A stretch of DNA of 5,687 nt from contig JANXSA010000095.1 in NCBI GenBank assembly GCA_025352915.1, positions 1 through 5,687 of the forward strand, written 5' to 3'. The stretch is from Rhodospirillales bacterium (GTDB taxonomy: Bacteria > Pseudomonadota > Alphaproteobacteria > Acetobacterales > Acetobacteraceae). Under the pieces are notes generated by a model. That model worked only from the letters and a program-made list of their open reading frames with translations. It was not told the DNA's origin and did no database searches. Positions 5,654-5,687 of the stretch are shown here, one piece after another (the first letter of the stretch is position 1; every line of letters starts with the position of its first letter). The position numbers were made by a program, and so were the translations under genes.

Positions 5654-5687
5654 CTTCTTTTTGTGAACAAAAAGAAGCAAAAAAACT
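5654..5687 (+). repeat. AT-rich palindromic repeat, copy 3 (runs to window edge)
   Basis: CTTCTTTTTG (5654-5663), loop TGAA (5664-5667) and CAAAAAGAAG (5668-5677) form a perfect 10-base-pair stem, followed by CAAAAAAACT up to the edge. It is the exact reverse complement of 4361-4394. GCAAGC occurs upstream at 5630-5635 and 5642-5647, as it does before copy 1. By analogy with copy 1, a facing partner may lie just outside the window. Confidence 0.85.

Noticed and set aside
4382..5680. 432-residue minus-strand frame across the D-threonine aldolase-like gene
   Set aside because: It is Gly/Ala/Asp-rich, begins inside a palindromic repeat and has no recognisable motif. The plus frame has a full set of PLP-enzyme motifs.
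4271..5687. CRISPR-like array from the three repeats
   Set aside because: Only three copies in mixed orientation with unequal spacing and a complete gene between two of them; no regular spacers or cas genes.

Overview
The window is high-GC bacterial DNA from an alphaproteobacterium, most likely Rhodospirillales and perhaps Acetobacteraceae. That placement rests on general codon usage, tight gene packing, and short AT-rich palindromic repeats (GTTCTTTTTT / CTTCTTTTTG type) between genes, which I associate with such genomes; it is an inference from style, not a taxonomic search. No tRNA, rRNA, CRISPR array or transposase gene is visible.

Left half (about 1-3762), minus strand. Three genes read right to left and look like one operon: a 579-residue M14-type zinc carboxypeptidase/deacylase-like protein with a long uncharacterised N-terminal part (2023-3762); an NfsA-type FMN nitroreductase whose GTG start overlaps the upstream stop codon by 4 bases (1184-2026); and, 53 bases downstream, a MalY/PatB-type PLP-dependent C-S lyase/aminotransferase whose last 15-25 codons run off the left edge (3-1130). 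A peptidase or deacylase next to a C-S lyase and a flavin reductase suggests, only as a hypothesis, breakdown of a cysteine- or peptide-conjugated small molecule.

Right half (3852-5687), plus strand. After an 89-base divergent intergenic region come a small PaaI-type hotdog thioesterase (3852-4268), a 158-base AT-rich spacer holding two inverted copies of a palindromic repeat, a D-threonine aldolase/D-serine dehydratase-like PLP enzyme (4427-5503) with a non-standard C-terminal metal motif, a possible 35-residue ORF (5518-5625), and a third copy of the repeat at the right edge. The second and third repeat copies are an exact 34-base inverted pair enclosing the D-threonine aldolase-like gene and the small ORF.

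The most unusual signals are the palindromic repeat family, with compensatory changes in its stem and an exact inverted pair around one gene; the altered metal site of the PLP enzyme; the M14 protein with its unexplained N-terminal half and its operon partners; and a plus-strand C excess that persists whichever strand is coding. No clearly new multi-gene system can be claimed from the sequence alone.
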